The notes beneath the pieces are model-generated. The model was given only the letters and a program-made list of their open reading frames with translations. It ran no database searches and had not been told where the DNA came from. From Yamagishiella unicocca (Eukaryota; Chlorophyta; Chlorophyceae; Chlamydomonadales; Volvocaceae), in contig BDSL01000010.1 in NCBI GenBank assembly GCA_003116995.1, positions 682,001-746,000 of the forward strand: a stretch of DNA of 64,000 nucleotides, read 5' to 3'. The translations under genes and the position numbers were made by a program. Shown piece after piece: positions 23,250-35,048 of this stretch. Position 1 is the first letter of the stretch. Every line of letters starts with the position of its first letter.

Positions 23250-25253
23250 TTATTCGTCCTCCTCGTCCGCGTCCGCCTCCTCCTCGGCCTCGTCACGCTT
23301 CCTCTTGGTGCCACCTGCAAGGAAACCAGATACAGGCAAACAAGTTCTTGGAGCTTGGAACCCAAAAGTAACCCAAGTGCTTACGTTATCGTAGAATGCA
23401 GCAGAGATTCAATGCGTCTCTTACCGGAAGCAGGAGCGGCCCCTTCATCCTCCTCCTCGCCCTCGTCGTCATCGCCCTCGCCTTCCTCCTGGTAATCACC
23501 CTCCTCGTCCTCCCCTACGGCCTCCGGTCCCTGCGAGTCGGAAATGAGTTAGCTTGACCCCGGAATGCTTGACGACAGTGCTAGTCCGTTTTACTGCCTG
23601 CTGCTATACACTAGCAAGTTAGGTGCATAGCAAGCGACTGCTCGTGGGTGCAGGTTATCATTCTCTTCGCGAAGCGATGTTCACCCGTCCTCCGTGAATA
23701 ACTGCCCCCCATTGGAGTCGCCATGGCCGCGACATACCACTAGGACCGCATACGCCTTCTCCCCCTGAGCGGGCGCAGAGCAGGGCACAGAAGCAAGATA
23801 GCAAATAAAGATGACAGGGCAGTGGGGCGTGAGCAAAGGCGCCGATACACGTTATCCCGCGTTCTCGCAAGAATTCAGACCCGGTCGTCATGCATTGTGA
23901 TGCCATAGGCTTACCTCCTCGAACTCGCCGCCCTCCTCGTCCTCAAACTCCTCCTGCAATCCGGACAGCGCAGCCTGTGAGCAGAGCCCACGAGCGGACG
24001 GAAAAGCGGTGTCCAGGATGCTCGCCATGCAACTTACCTCGCCACCACCGTCATCGTACTCCTCCTCCCCAGCATCCTCCTCCTCGAAGTCCTCCTCCTC
24101 GTCATCGCCATCGCGCTCTGCAATGATACATACGGATGGATAGTTGGGGGTCGCGCCTTAGCCACGACTGGCATTGCGCTGTGCCGCGAAGCTGGTCAAC
24201 AATCTTAACCACTTGTAACCCTCCCCGTGTGATGTGTGCACTTCACTGCTACCCACCCTCTCGCGATATGTCAACCACACTGCTACCCACCGAGGCCCTG
24301 CTTGTCGACCGAGTCCAGGTACTTGAGCTCGTCAAGCATGGTGAATACCTTTCCCGAGTAGTCGGCTTGCTTGGTTAGCGGGCACTGGTCAACGTCAAGG
24401 CACTGTAGGGCCTTGAGTTCCTTTAGCGGCGCGAGCTCTTCAACGGTTACGATGCGGTTGTTTGCGAGCTCTAGTATGCGGAGGTTGGAGAGGCCGGCGT
24501 CTACCAGATGCTGTAGGCCACCTGTGGCACGGTGGCGAGCGGGAGAAGCGGACGGGGCAAAGCTTTTAAAGCACCGAGTATGGGAGGCTACACGAAGCTA
24601 ATGACAGTGCCGTAAAGTGCGGACGGGCGCGCTTGCTGTTTCGTCCACGGCTCGCGGGAGGGAACATCGCTAACGCTATCGCTGGGCGCGGTCTGATGCG
24701 GCGTCTGCTTCGGAAGACTTGTAATCATCTTGTGAGCGTCCGCGGCCGGGACAAACCTGTAATGCGGTTGTCTGAGAGTGTGAGTCGGACAAGCTTCGGG
24801 AGCTTGGGAAACCCCTCAAGGGATGTGAGTCCAAGGCCGCAAAGGGAAAGCGACTTGAGGTTTACGAATGCGTCGAGGCCCTGCATTAGCGCAGGAGCCG
24901 AGAACCGAGGGCGGGTGGTCGTGTAATGGGCCGCGTACCCTCTTGAGCGGACACTCGGGCAGATAGGAGCAATCCATGCGGTCTCGCAAGGGGAGCATGC
25001 ATCCAGATAACCCTGAAAATCGGCAGCGAGTACCCCTGAAAACCATTTGGATACTGTGTTGAACCGCAAGGTCAACATGCAGGACCCGGAAGCCCTGTAC
25101 AAAGAAAGGAAAGAACCCCGTTCACAGAGTATAGATACCAACCTTTACTGTTGGCGACTTGCACGCGCTGTCAAGGGTCAGGGTGACCACCTCCTCCGGT
25201 TTTTTGCGTTGCTTGGTAAGTATGTCGGTAATCGCTTGTTGGATGTCCTTCAT
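23250..25253 (-). CDS. ANP32: ANP32-type acidic leucine-rich nuclear phosphoprotein
   Basis: ANP32 proteins are histone-binding chaperones and phosphatase regulators in the nucleus. Exons 25253-25143, 24880-24757, 24521-24291, 24117-24038, 23953-23915, 23530-23425, 23314-23250, all in phase. Exon 1 begins MKDIQQAITDILTKQRKKPE with the capping helix. Exon 2 carries leucine-rich repeats (LKSLSLCGLGLTSLEGF, LVRLTLSDNRITG). Exon 3 carries LRILELANNRIVTVEEL and the C-terminal cap with LDELKYLDSVDKQGL. Four exons then encode an acidic tail with a basic KRKRDE nuclear signal and the end ADADEEDE. The exon order and the acidic tail with KRKR are diagnostic. Exons are small and introns short, with few dispersed repeats, unlike POP or PGAP1. 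Confidence 0.95.
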
Positions 25254-26665
25254 AAATGTAGGCCCAGGGATAACGCTTGACCGCCGCCCTGCCTGTGGCG
25301 TTGGGAGGGTGCGCGGGCTTCGTTAAGGCGGGCACCATGCCCCCAAGTTGGCGCCAAGCCTTACGCACAAACTCGACCCCCACAAAAGCCTGACTCATTT
25401 GCATGCCCCACATTAAGTCATTTGCCGCAGATTGGTGGTCAGGCGTGGAAGTGCGCGTTAGTGGGCGGCCCGTCCACCATGTGCCGGCTAAGGCCGTCCG
25501 CGAACAAACTCGTCACCACGGACCCACCCACTAGCCTAGACCAGAGCACCAAGTGCGATCATGCAGAGTGCAGACGGGGAGGTAGAGAGCATAGCAAGGC
25601 CGGAAACGTAGGGTGCTCAGTCAGCAGGCCTCGCCCCAGTTCCGAGAACGGTCAACGAGGGCGTAGACGAGCCTGGCCGGCCTCCTAGCGCGAAGTCAGA
25701 CGCCAGGTTGAAATGCCAGTTCAACCAGAGTCGATAGGAAACTCCGAATGAGCCTTTTGATACAAGAAAGGCGTCGGAGGCTGGGATCATGCACGCTCCG
25801 TCCCACAAAGCCCCCGCCCCTGCTGTGAACATCCATGCCCAACTCGAAGAAAGCTGAAGTCACAGTGTCGTTCTGCACAGCCAAACTTGCCTTACGGGTC
25901 AGCCGGCTCGCTCTCCTCCCGGACTTGCAGGTCGCCGCTGGTTGTGCAGGTCCAATCGGCTTCGCACTCGAATGCAACAGAGAAAATGTGTGGTAAGTTG
26001 CAGGTATGCAAAGGTTACGTTTTGTAGGCTGCAGCATATAAGCTCGGGGGCGGAATGGGCCGCTCAACGATTCGCCGTACCGTACTCTTGCTATGATTGA
26101 ACATGGGTACCACGTACCAGCATAGCGGCGTAATGTAATTCATTTCAACGACATGAAGAGGAGCATACGTTGAATTATTCCTTAATGAAGGACCACGTTG
26201 TTGTCAGTCGGTGAGCATCACCTCAAACCCGGAAGGCCTTGGTTCAAGCAGAACGGTGTGAATGTGCCCCCACTTGAAAGTGGGTGCATGCGACGGAATG
26301 CATGCGACATGCAAAGCTAGTGCTGTTAAAGATGATGCTGGAAGAGCCTGCACAGGAAATGGTACTCCGTCTTGTCCATTATGCTAGTAAATTGTTAGCC
26401 GTGTCCGCTTGCGCATGGACTTTCATTACGTTGCCATGGAGCCTGGGACCACAGGTGTCGACCTTTTGCGCGGTTGGCGCGGTTGGCATGCCGAACTTTT
26501 AGGGTACCGGTATGCAAAGGATAATATGTCATATGTTCCATAGTTAATTGCAATTCCAATTATATTCACTCTTAAGCACTGTTACGACTATCGTGCCCTG
26601 CCGTGTAAGAGTTCCATACATTACGACCAGGGCACGGAGCGTCAGAGTGGCGGTGGGACATAAAC
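25254..26665. other. Divergent intergenic region between ANP32 and INTS4
   Basis: About 1.4 kb with no convincing gene. 25260-25950 is GC-rich with short broken reading frames and could be a decayed element. 26080-26650 is AT-rich and probably holds the INTS4 promoter side. A short palindromic repeat of GCATGCGAC-type words occurs at 26285-26315. Confidence 0.45.
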
Positions 26666-29600
26666 ATGACAGACCTTACTTCCTTATGCGCCCTATTGGC
26701 TGCTTTACCGCTGCAATCGGGCACGACCGCGCTGCGATGTCTCCCGAACCGTGAATACGAGCGCGCTGCCGAGCGCGTTGAGGTGTCGGCTAACGTCGCC
26801 CACGCAAGGCCTCAATCGGCGCCGCCAAAGCATGTGATCGGTGAAGACGGTAACCCAGGTGCCCGACTGGGGGCTGGCGTCGGCATCGCGACCGCCAGCC
26901 TGTTGGAAACCGCTTCGGCGGTGCCCACAGACGCTACACTGTGGACGGCAAGGGGACGGTCTGAAGCCGTCAGCATGCCGACGTCTGCAGCATCCGATCC
27001 CTCCGCCACACAGCTGCAGCTGCTGCTGGAGGCGGCGCGGCGCCACAGCCACACTGTCCCGGCGGCCGCGGAGATCCACGTGGCGGCAGTAGCAGCGGCG
27101 GCAGCGGCGCAGCTTCGGGCGGCTTCATCGCACCCACATCGCGGCGGTGGCGGCGGCAGCGGCGGCAGCAACGTAGCCCTATGCCAGGCGGTGGCCTGGT
27201 TGGCCGCAGTCGCCTCCGACCCCACGGCACCAGAGCCTCCCGCCAGGTCAGCCGGCACAGTCCAACGTTGGGCGGCAGTCGGGGCACCAATACCGGCAGA
27301 GCGGGGTTAGATCGGTGCCCATCTTTTCATCTAGAAGCTGTACGGCACGGACGGGGGTTACGCGTTTGGTCGTACCAACGGCATGTGGGGCGCAGCCACT
27401 AGCCAGCCCGCTGTGCCGCCGCGAGCCGACCCTTGCCCCTGCCCCTGCCCCGACACGACACGGTACGACACGATACGCCCCAACACGACCCAACACGATA
27501 CGACACGACCCGCCCTTGGACGAGCAGGGCGGCCCTAGCGGCCCTAGCCGACCTCCTGCCCGTTGCGCTGCGGCTAGCAGTGGCGGCGGAGAGGCGGGCG
27601 GCTGCGCTCGCCGGGTGCAGCACCGCGGAGGCGGAGGCGGAGGTCGCAAGTGCGCTGCCCCCGCCACCGCCCACCGACACCAGCTGGGATGCCGCCCGGG
27701 CCACTGCGGCAGCGGCTGCGGGCCCAGAATCCGCGGCCAGCGGCGCAGGGGCCGCGGCGTTCCTGTACGAGCCCAACTGCCACCCAGTCCGCCTCACCGC
27801 CGCCGCCCTGGCGGCACTGTACGGCAGATGCGCCGACGCCACGGCGGTCGCGGCGGCGGCGCGCCTCCTGGGCAGCTGCCTGCAGCTGCAGCTGCAGCTG
27901 CCGCCGCAGCCAGCGTTCAGAGGCTCCGCTGCTGCGCCAGCGCCAGCGCCGGTGGCGGGCAGGCGACCCGCGGGTCTGTCCGGGTTGGCGGGCTGGTCGG
28001 CGCTGCTGGAGTTGGGTCGGCACCCGCACCCACGGGTCCGGGCGGCGTGTTTGGGCGCCTTGCAGCAGGTGAGGGAGGGGGTGGTGGAAGGGGGACAAGG
28101 AAGGGGACGAGGAAGGGGACGTCCTTTAACCTCAATACTAGACCACTAGGAACTTAAGTCAATACCGTTTTAAGCGACTGCACAAACCAGGGGGACGGCG
28201 CCAGCCGACTGAACCCTTGGAAACAGAAGCGAAGCCTTCGTCAAGGGCCAAGGGCCAAGGTCGCGGTAGCCGCCGGTCCTTAAGCGACTGCGCAAACCAG
28301 GGGGACGGCGTCTGATACTCTGATTCCAATCTCCGGAGTCCCCACCCCGCGCGTCTTTCCCGTCGTGCGAGCCATGACCCAGGCATGTGCAGCCGCCGCG
28401 ACCAGCGGCGCCCTCCCTGTAGCGTCGGCCTCCGCCGCCGTCCCCGCCACGTCAGCCGCAGCCGCTGCAGCCGCTGCTGCTGTTGCTGCTGCCGCTGCGA
28501 GTCCCCACCGCCTGGACCCCGCGGCTGCTACTGCCGCCTACGCCGCCGCAGCGGCCGCGCTGGAGGACGACGCGGAGGAGCCTCGCGCCGCCGCCATCTC
28601 GCTGGTTTCGGAGCTGGCGGTGCTGGTTCCAGACCTGCCGTACGGCACGCACTTCGGCGTGGCGGCTCGCGTCGTGGATGACGCCTTCATGCGGCTGTGT
28701 GCGGCGGTGGCTGACCCGCAGAGGGGCCTCAGGCTGCAGACCATTCGGAGGTTGGGCGGTGCGTCTGGCCTGTGGTGGGGGAGGGCGCCAGAGAGGAAAC
28801 AAGGGGAAACACGTGCGGTTGTTGTGGCTGATCCATCAGCCAGACGAGCAAGGGAACGACACAGGAGGAGAAGTTTTTGGGCACCAATCGGAGGGTTTCG
28901 AACACGCGTTTTTGAGGGTGGGCAGGGGGGAAACCCGTGGAAGCAACAAAGGGGGTGTGCGCGGGAAGGGGGGGAGGCCAGGCGGGTGCGGTGAAGCGGA
29001 AGGTTTGACGGACGTATGCGGTGGCGGCAGCACAGTGGGGAACGCCTTAGCAGCTCGATGAAATGCCGTAATAGGTTGCTGAAGGAGGAAGAATTTGAAG
29101 GAGGAAAACCGCTCCCCTACCCCCTCCCGGCAGACCTTCACGCGGCCAGCTTGCGAGTGAAGCTGCAGGTAGGTGGGCAGCATGGGAGCACGTGTTAATC
29201 GTACGAGAGGCAAATGTACCGGATTTGCTATGGTGTGTAACGTCTGTCAGTTGGGTTGAGAGGAAACCCATGGGTCGGCACTTGGAGAAACAAGTGGGTG
29301 GGGCGACGGCGGGGACCGAGGGCCGAGGCCTGGTTGCTACCGAATAAAAATGGACGGTTACAGAGCGCGTGCGGGGCTTGCAGGGTTCTGCTTCCTGGAC
29401 TGAGGCGATGCACCCACACATCCAACGCCGGCACTGCCCACAGCCGCCACCCATCCACGGCCCCGCACCCACCATCACCTCCGCTACCGCCGCTCCGCTG
29501 CCGCGGACACCACTCCTGCCCTGCGCGCCCAACCCCCTCCGCCCCGCCCCGCCGCCCCGCTGCTTGTGGCCGGCAACTCCAGGCACTCAGCAAGAAGACC

Positions 29601-30318
29601 ACACTGCGGGTCGCAGCGGTGCCGCCGGCAGCGGCTGCGGCAGCAGCAATCGCAACGGCGGCTGCGCCAGGTGGCGGGGCAAGCGGCCCTTCGGCCGCTG
29701 CCGGCGGCAGCAATGGCGGTGGCGGCAAAGCCGGCGGCAAGCGAGGAGCCATGGCGGCTGGCGGCCATCACGCCGTTGGGGGAGGTAAGGGGGTGAGGCC
29801 TCTGAAATGCAGAGAGCCATAGATGACCGGAGCACGAGGCCATATGGGCCGTAGCCGGCGAAAGATGTGAAGTCGCGAATGAAGTCGTGTGATGTGGGGT
29901 GCTGCGCTCGGCCATCTTTTGGCCCTCGTGGTTTTTGTGGGCCCTGTGGGAGGACGCCCCTTTCCCTACCCTGTGCCCGCTGCTCTCTTTTTGACCCTTC
30001 ACGCGCTCTCAACTCTTCAACACATCGCGTTGTCCTTTGAGGCCGGGGCGACCCCTTTCCCTCATCCTCCGTTGGAACGACCCCTTTCCCTCATCCCTCC
30101 GTCAGAACGAACCCTTTCCCTCATCCCTCCGTCGAAACGACCTCTGTGTGTCCACCCAAACTATTATTCGTAACCCAGGCGACGCCAGCGCCACCAAGCG
30201 CCTGACTACATCCGCCTGGGAGCCCCAGTCGTGGCTCTCCGCGGCCGCATCGGCCAGCGGCACTAGCAGCGGCAGAGGAGCCGGCGGCAGCGGTGGCGGC
30301 GGCGGCGGTGGCGGCGGC

Positions 30319-30365
<47 letters not shown>

Positions 30366-32991
30366 CGCCTCTGATGACCTGACGCTTCTGGAGAATGCGG
30401 TGGGCGCATTCGTACTGGGCAGCGAGGACGAGCACTGGGAGGTGGGCGGACTGGGGGTCTGTTCGGCGACGCGATGGCCGTCAAACGGTTGACAGTTGAT
30501 AGTTTTAGTTGTCACGGGGAATTGTGTGGATTCAGGGAACGCGGTTCCGGTCGCAGCCGGTCGTCTGCTGGTCGCTGCGCCGGCTCTGGCGATCAGACCC
30601 CAGGCCCCTGTGGCACCTTCAACGGAAGAACCGGTGCCTGCCGGCGACAAACCACCAACCACCAATCGAAAACTACCACCTTCACGTGCCCCCTGGACCC
30701 CAGGTGCGCGCAGCCACGCTGGACGCCATGACGCGGCTGGCGGAGCACGAGTACGGCGCCGCCGTCGCCGCTGCCGCGGCGGCAGCCGCGCCAGCGGCGG
30801 CACCGGCCACGTCAGCAGCGGCGACGGGAGTGACGGCACCTGTTGGGAAGGCCGCCGCGGGAGGCGGGGGAAGCGGGCAGGCGGCGGCGCTGTCTGTTCG
30901 CATCGGAGGGATCGGCGGCCTGGCGGGATCCAGGTGAGGTTGGGGCGCCAAGCGGGCAGGGGGCTATCTGGCGGCGTGGGCTGCGGGCTGGAGTCACGGA
31001 TAAGCGGGCTCGCGGGTTATGGGGGTTATGGGGGTTATAGGGTTATGGGGTCTTGTTGTCTTGGTGGTGCTCGTGAGCTGTACACACGGAGGCGGCGCAC
31101 TCGTGCTTCGGAAGGGTCAATGCTGTGGTTTCGTTTGGTGTCACCAGCTCCTGTCCGGGCCGTCCCCATGCCCCCATGCTCCCCGTCGAGTCGGTGATGA
31201 TCCCCCTCCCACACCACCGGGGCCCCCATCACGCTGTCGTACACCTTTGGCCCCCCATCACGCTGTCGTACACCTTTGGCCCCCCATCACGCTGTCGTAC
31301 ACCTTTGCCCCCCCATCACGCTGTCGTACACCTTCGCTGCGCGCCCGAAGGATCGCCGCCGGCGGCGGCAACGCGGAGGCTGCCGCCGCCGTGTGTGAGG
31401 CGCTCGTCGACGCGCTCTTGGACGAGCTGCCCGAAGTACGGCGGGCGGCGGCGGGCGGCATCGGCCGGCTGCTGAAACTGGAAGCAGCAGCCCGGCGGGA
31501 CGCACTGACGGCGGCGGCGGCGGCGGAGTTACTTTCCCTGGAGGGACCGTCCGGCGCTGTTGGGCGGCCGGCCGTGGCGAGTCTTCCATCGCAACCTCAA
31601 CAACCACAGCAGCAGCCGTTGCAGCAGCAGCAGCCGGTGCAGCAGCAGCAGCAGCAGGCTCGTCGGAGCCTGCCCACACTGTTGAGCGAGGAGCTGGTGC
31701 GGACCTTGGCGGCGGCGGCTAGAGACACGGACGGTCCGACTCGGCGCGCGGTGCTGGGGGCACTGGGGCGACTGAGGCTGTCGCGGCCGGGCTTGTTGCG
31801 GGAGGTGGTGCAGGTGGGTTGGGGTTTGAGGGGTTTCCAGGGTTCTTAGGGGGGCGCAGGTGGGTTGGGCAGAGCTGTGGTTGGTACCTGGACTCGACTG
31901 GGGAATGGAGGAGGATGGTGTGAACGGAGGAGGGCGGTGTGAACGGAGGAGGGCGGTGTGAACGGAGGAGGGCGGTGTGAACGGAGGAGGGTGGTGTGAA
32001 CGGAGGAGGGCGGTGTGAGGGGCGCGGCCTGCTGGCGTGTTGTTGGGAGGAGGGCGGAAGGCGGTCTGGGGTGGGAGGACGCTGTAGGGCTGTCGAGGTG
32101 CGCTCCGAGTTATTGTTCGTGACCGGGTGCTGGAGGGCTGCGGGAAGGCTGCGGTGGAAGCGAGGAGGTGGTCTCACATCGCCCCGTCGCGTCTCAGAAC
32201 AACAAACCCTATGTGATGCACTGCGGATCGCCATTGTCATAAGGATGGTCATAACGATGGTCATAACGATGGCCATAAGGCCCCGCTAGACCCCTCCCCC
32301 AATGCGCCAGCTATCCTATCCATGCCACCTAACCGGTTTTTACGCCCCTCCCCCACCGCTGCAGTCACTTCGCCGCTGCGTCGCCGCCAACCCAGCCGTC
32401 GCCGACTGGCGTGCTGGGGCCCGGGCGGCATGGCAGATCGGCGTCGCGGCGCCTGAGGCTGCCGCCGCCAGCGTGCGAGACCTGCCGCCGTCGCCGCAGG
32501 AGCTGCCTCTGCCGCTACCGGTCCCGGTCCCGCTACCACCGCCGGTGCCACATTCTGCACAGCTGCAAACGCCGCCAGCGGGACCGCCGGCGGCGGCGGC
32601 GGTGGCATCGGCCGGGGCGTCGACGTCGGCGGCGACTGTCGTACCCGAGCCGGCGGCGGCGGCGGCATCGGCCGGGGCGTCGGCGTCGGCGGACGGCGGG
32701 GCGGCGGACGGCGGGGCGGCGGCGGCTGCCGCTGTGGCTGAGCTGAGGGCTCTGCGGGGTGCAGTGCGCCGTGTGGGTTCAGATGCCGTGTTGCGGTTGC
32801 TGGTGCTGGCGGGCGCGCACTGGGCGCAGCCGGCGGCGCTAGGGGCGGTGCTGCCACCCCACCTGCCGCCGTCGGTGCTGCAGGCAGTGGGCCAGGTGTA
32901 TGGGCCGCAGGTGTCGCAGCGCCCAGGGGGGCCACGAGCGTCGGTCTGTGCATTAGCGAGTGGAGTCGCGGCATCGATCCCAGTTCGGTAG
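26666..32991 (+). CDS. INTS4: Integrator complex subunit 4 (HEAT-repeat protein)
   Basis: INTS4 is the scaffold of the Integrator cleavage module (with INTS9/INTS11) that processes snRNA 3' ends. Exons: 26666 or 26974 to 27246, 27528-28068, about 28360-28758, 29134-29168, 29583-29784, 30179-30441, 30704-30933, 31351-31813, 32365-32991; all but the third exon's start join in phase. Diagnostic blocks: HPHPRVRAACLGALQQ, LEDDAEEPRAAAISLVSEL, VVDDAFMRLCAAVADPQ, LRLQTIRRLGDLHAASLRV followed by LQALSKK, then LLENAVGAFVLGSEDEHWE and VRAATLDAMTRLAEHEYG, in the order of animal and plant INTS4. Ala-rich, polyGly (30288-30366) and Gln-rich (31600-31660) expansions are unusual. A TGTAA at 33131 supports the stop. 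The N-terminus is poorly conserved, so the start is uncertain. Confidence 0.88.
30288..30366 (+). repeat. GGC/GGT tract encoding polyglycine inside INTS4
   Basis: A near-uninterrupted run of GGN codons giving about 27 glycines, between two conserved INTS4 blocks. It lies inside the 30179-30441 exon, so it should be translated. Confidence 0.85.
31222..31340 (+). repeat. Four 29-bp tandem repeats next to an INTS4 3' splice site
   Basis: The word ATCACGCTGTCGTACACC recurs with a 29-base period at 31228, 31257, 31286 and 31315. The array ends 10 bases before the acceptor at 31350. Confidence 0.9.
31916..32016 (+). repeat. 19-bp tandem array in an INTS4 intron
   Basis: About five copies of a 19-base unit (core GTGTGAACGGAGGAGGGCG) lie in the last intron, 100 bases downstream of the donor at 31813. 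Confidence 0.85.
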
Positions 32992-33130
32992 GTACACACG
33001 GTGCTGGCACGATGGGTGCGATTAGGGCCCGTGCTCTTCTTTAACACGGGCGCAGGAGTGCGCGGTTTTAGGGTTTGGGGTTGTGACGTGCAGCAGGAGA
33101 CAGCGGGACAGGACTCCGCTGTAGGCTTAC

Positions 33131-33135
33131 TGTAA
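33131..33135 (+). promoter_or_regulatory. TGTAA polyadenylation signal of INTS4
   Basis: TGTAA 140 bases after the proposed INTS4 stop; its position supports that stop rather than a further exon. Confidence 0.65.
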
Positions 33136-34733
33136 CGTCATCGATGGTCGAAACACACACGGACAGCCCTCCAGCCGCGTCTCGCGTCCGAATCCGAATC
33201 CGAATCCGAAAACCTGTGTCCTGTTCTCTCAGCACGTGCACGACGTCGTCTTGGGCGGGTTACCAAATGCGGTACAGCTGCCGGGGGAAACAGCAGGAGC
33301 ACCTGCAACACCTCGCACCCCGCCGGTGCTCCTGAGGGAGGTTCCCTTTTGCCTTCCTCCCTTTGTTCTGGGTGCTTGCCAGCCCTGAGTGGGGGCACAT
33401 GGGTCTCAAGTGAGGGTGTTCTACTATGCTTGCTTCTCCTCTCTGGGGGGCTGCTTGGGCTGCAGTTGATGTACTCCTGAAAGGAGGGCCATTTGCTCTA
33501 CTTCCCCCTGGGTGGTTGGTGCCGCTGTTCCCCGAGCAAGGGGAATTCTGGTGGTTTGCCGCATCTCGGTCGGGTGGTTTGTCGCGACACAATACCGACC
33601 TGGCGCTCCGCCGTACTCAGTGGGGGTCCTGGTGGGCAGTGGGAGTCATGGTGGTTACATCCCGCGCGGTCACGCATTTGGCGACCCACGCTGTTCCGAG
33701 AGTCTTTTCGGAAGCCCATACAAATGGTACCGCCGACGCTGAGACAAATTTCATGCGGCAGGCTCAAAAGCTCGCGGGTTGTCCCCCTCACACCTCGTAC
33801 GCAGATGCAAGCAAGCTATGGCCGCGCAGCACAGCGAGCAAGTCAACTTTGCAAAACAAATGTATGAAAGTTTGATGCACGCGAAATATAATCCACTCCC
33901 GAGCATGAAACACCACTTATAACTCCTGGAGGCTGGAGTTAGCTAGGCCGGCAGCTCAGCCATACATCCACACAGCCTTGCGCCCCTGCCCCTCCGCCGG
34001 ACACATCCCGTACGCCATCCACTAGCGAATGTCATGGTGGGCTCTCGCAGCCTGGGCTTGGGAGACACGCGTCATTGCGAACCAAACGCACGCTTTGGCG
34101 TTTTCCACGCAGGCAGGTGCTTCACCAGCACTGCATCTCCAGGCACCAAGCGCGGGGGACGTGTACCAAGGCAGCCGCCTGCCAGCATCAAGCTCCCTGT
34201 GGCCGCGCGATGGCCGCGGCTGGGGTTGCGCCGTGACGCAGCGCCGTACGCATTGCGGCATGTGCGTCGTACACCCCTCCCTCGAGCAATGCCGCTCGGG
34301 GCAGGGCGAGCGATTTTTTAACGTCGTGAAAGCCGCCGTGACGCCCGCCCAACCAACCCCGAGGGTGTGTGGTGGAGGCAGCCTTGCGGCGCCCGAATAC
34401 GACGGCAATATCAAGAAGGCACCAAATGTTGAGGTTCGAGTGTATGTTGCACCACTATGGCGGCGCACCGCACCGGGGGCCTCTCAGCCCGCATACCAGC
34501 CACCAAGCAACAAACACAGGGGCATAAGCGTTTAGAAGCCCGTCGCTCCGTTGCGCCCACACGGCCATGTGGTCTAGTATCCGTGAAGATCTAGATCCAT
34601 GGCTTCAACAGGCAGGATCCAATAAGGCCCAACCGCCAACCGCAACTCACTGCCGCAGCGCAGCGCGCGCGGCCCGCCTCCATTCCGCTGTCGCGCGCAT
34701 CAACGCGGTCCGACTCGGCGCAGCCGACTTACC

Positions 34734-34818
34734 CTGACCTGGCTGCACGACAGCCGTACTCCCTGGCGCTGCCCAACTCGCTCAACTGGGCCTTCAGCTA
34801 CCACCGCTTCATCCAGGT
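34734..34818 (+). pseudogene. Dispersed 85-bp copy of the PAS2/HACD exon 3 end, flanked by direct repeats
   Basis: Identical at 84 of 85 positions to 41250-41334, which is the last 83 coding bases of PAS2 exon 3 plus the GT of its donor. The copy is bracketed by the perfect 11-base direct repeat CGCAGCCGACT (34719-34729 and 34822-34832). It is too short to be a gene. The near identity means a recent event. Confidence 0.9.
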
Positions 34819-35048
34819 CGACGCAGCCGACTGCGCGACGCAGGCGAGAGTCCCACACGGAGCCGGCACATAACAGGAGCAGCACGCAACCTCGCAGCCC
34901 AGGACCCACCATTCGTGACCGTCCGCTGTAGATGCAGGATGTTGAACCCACCATCGATCTCAAAAGTGGTCGATGGTGGGAGGGACCAAACCCTCCCCTC
35001 CAGCCCCCTCCGGCCGAGGTGGCGGCCCTCGGCCCAGTGGGGCGCTCA

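Larger units (their letters stand above)
32992..35048. other. Intergenic stretch with no supported gene
   Basis: Contains the INTS4 3' UTR, a (GAATCC)-type hexamer run at 33188-33212, a 500-base stretch (33390-33880) with overlapping open frames on both strands but no recognisable domain, and the inserted PAS2 exon fragment at 34734-34818. The 33390-34560 sequence could be a decayed retroelement, but no reverse transcriptase, integrase or terminal repeat was seen. Confidence 0.5.

Noticed and set aside
25254..25950. Possible transposon relic or small gene next to ANP32
   Set aside because: Frames are short and broken, and no terminal repeats or transposase motifs were seen.
33426..33875. 150-codon plus-strand frame rich in Trp and Gly
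   Set aside because: No domain, overlapping frames on both strands, no supporting splice structure; perhaps an old retroelement relic.
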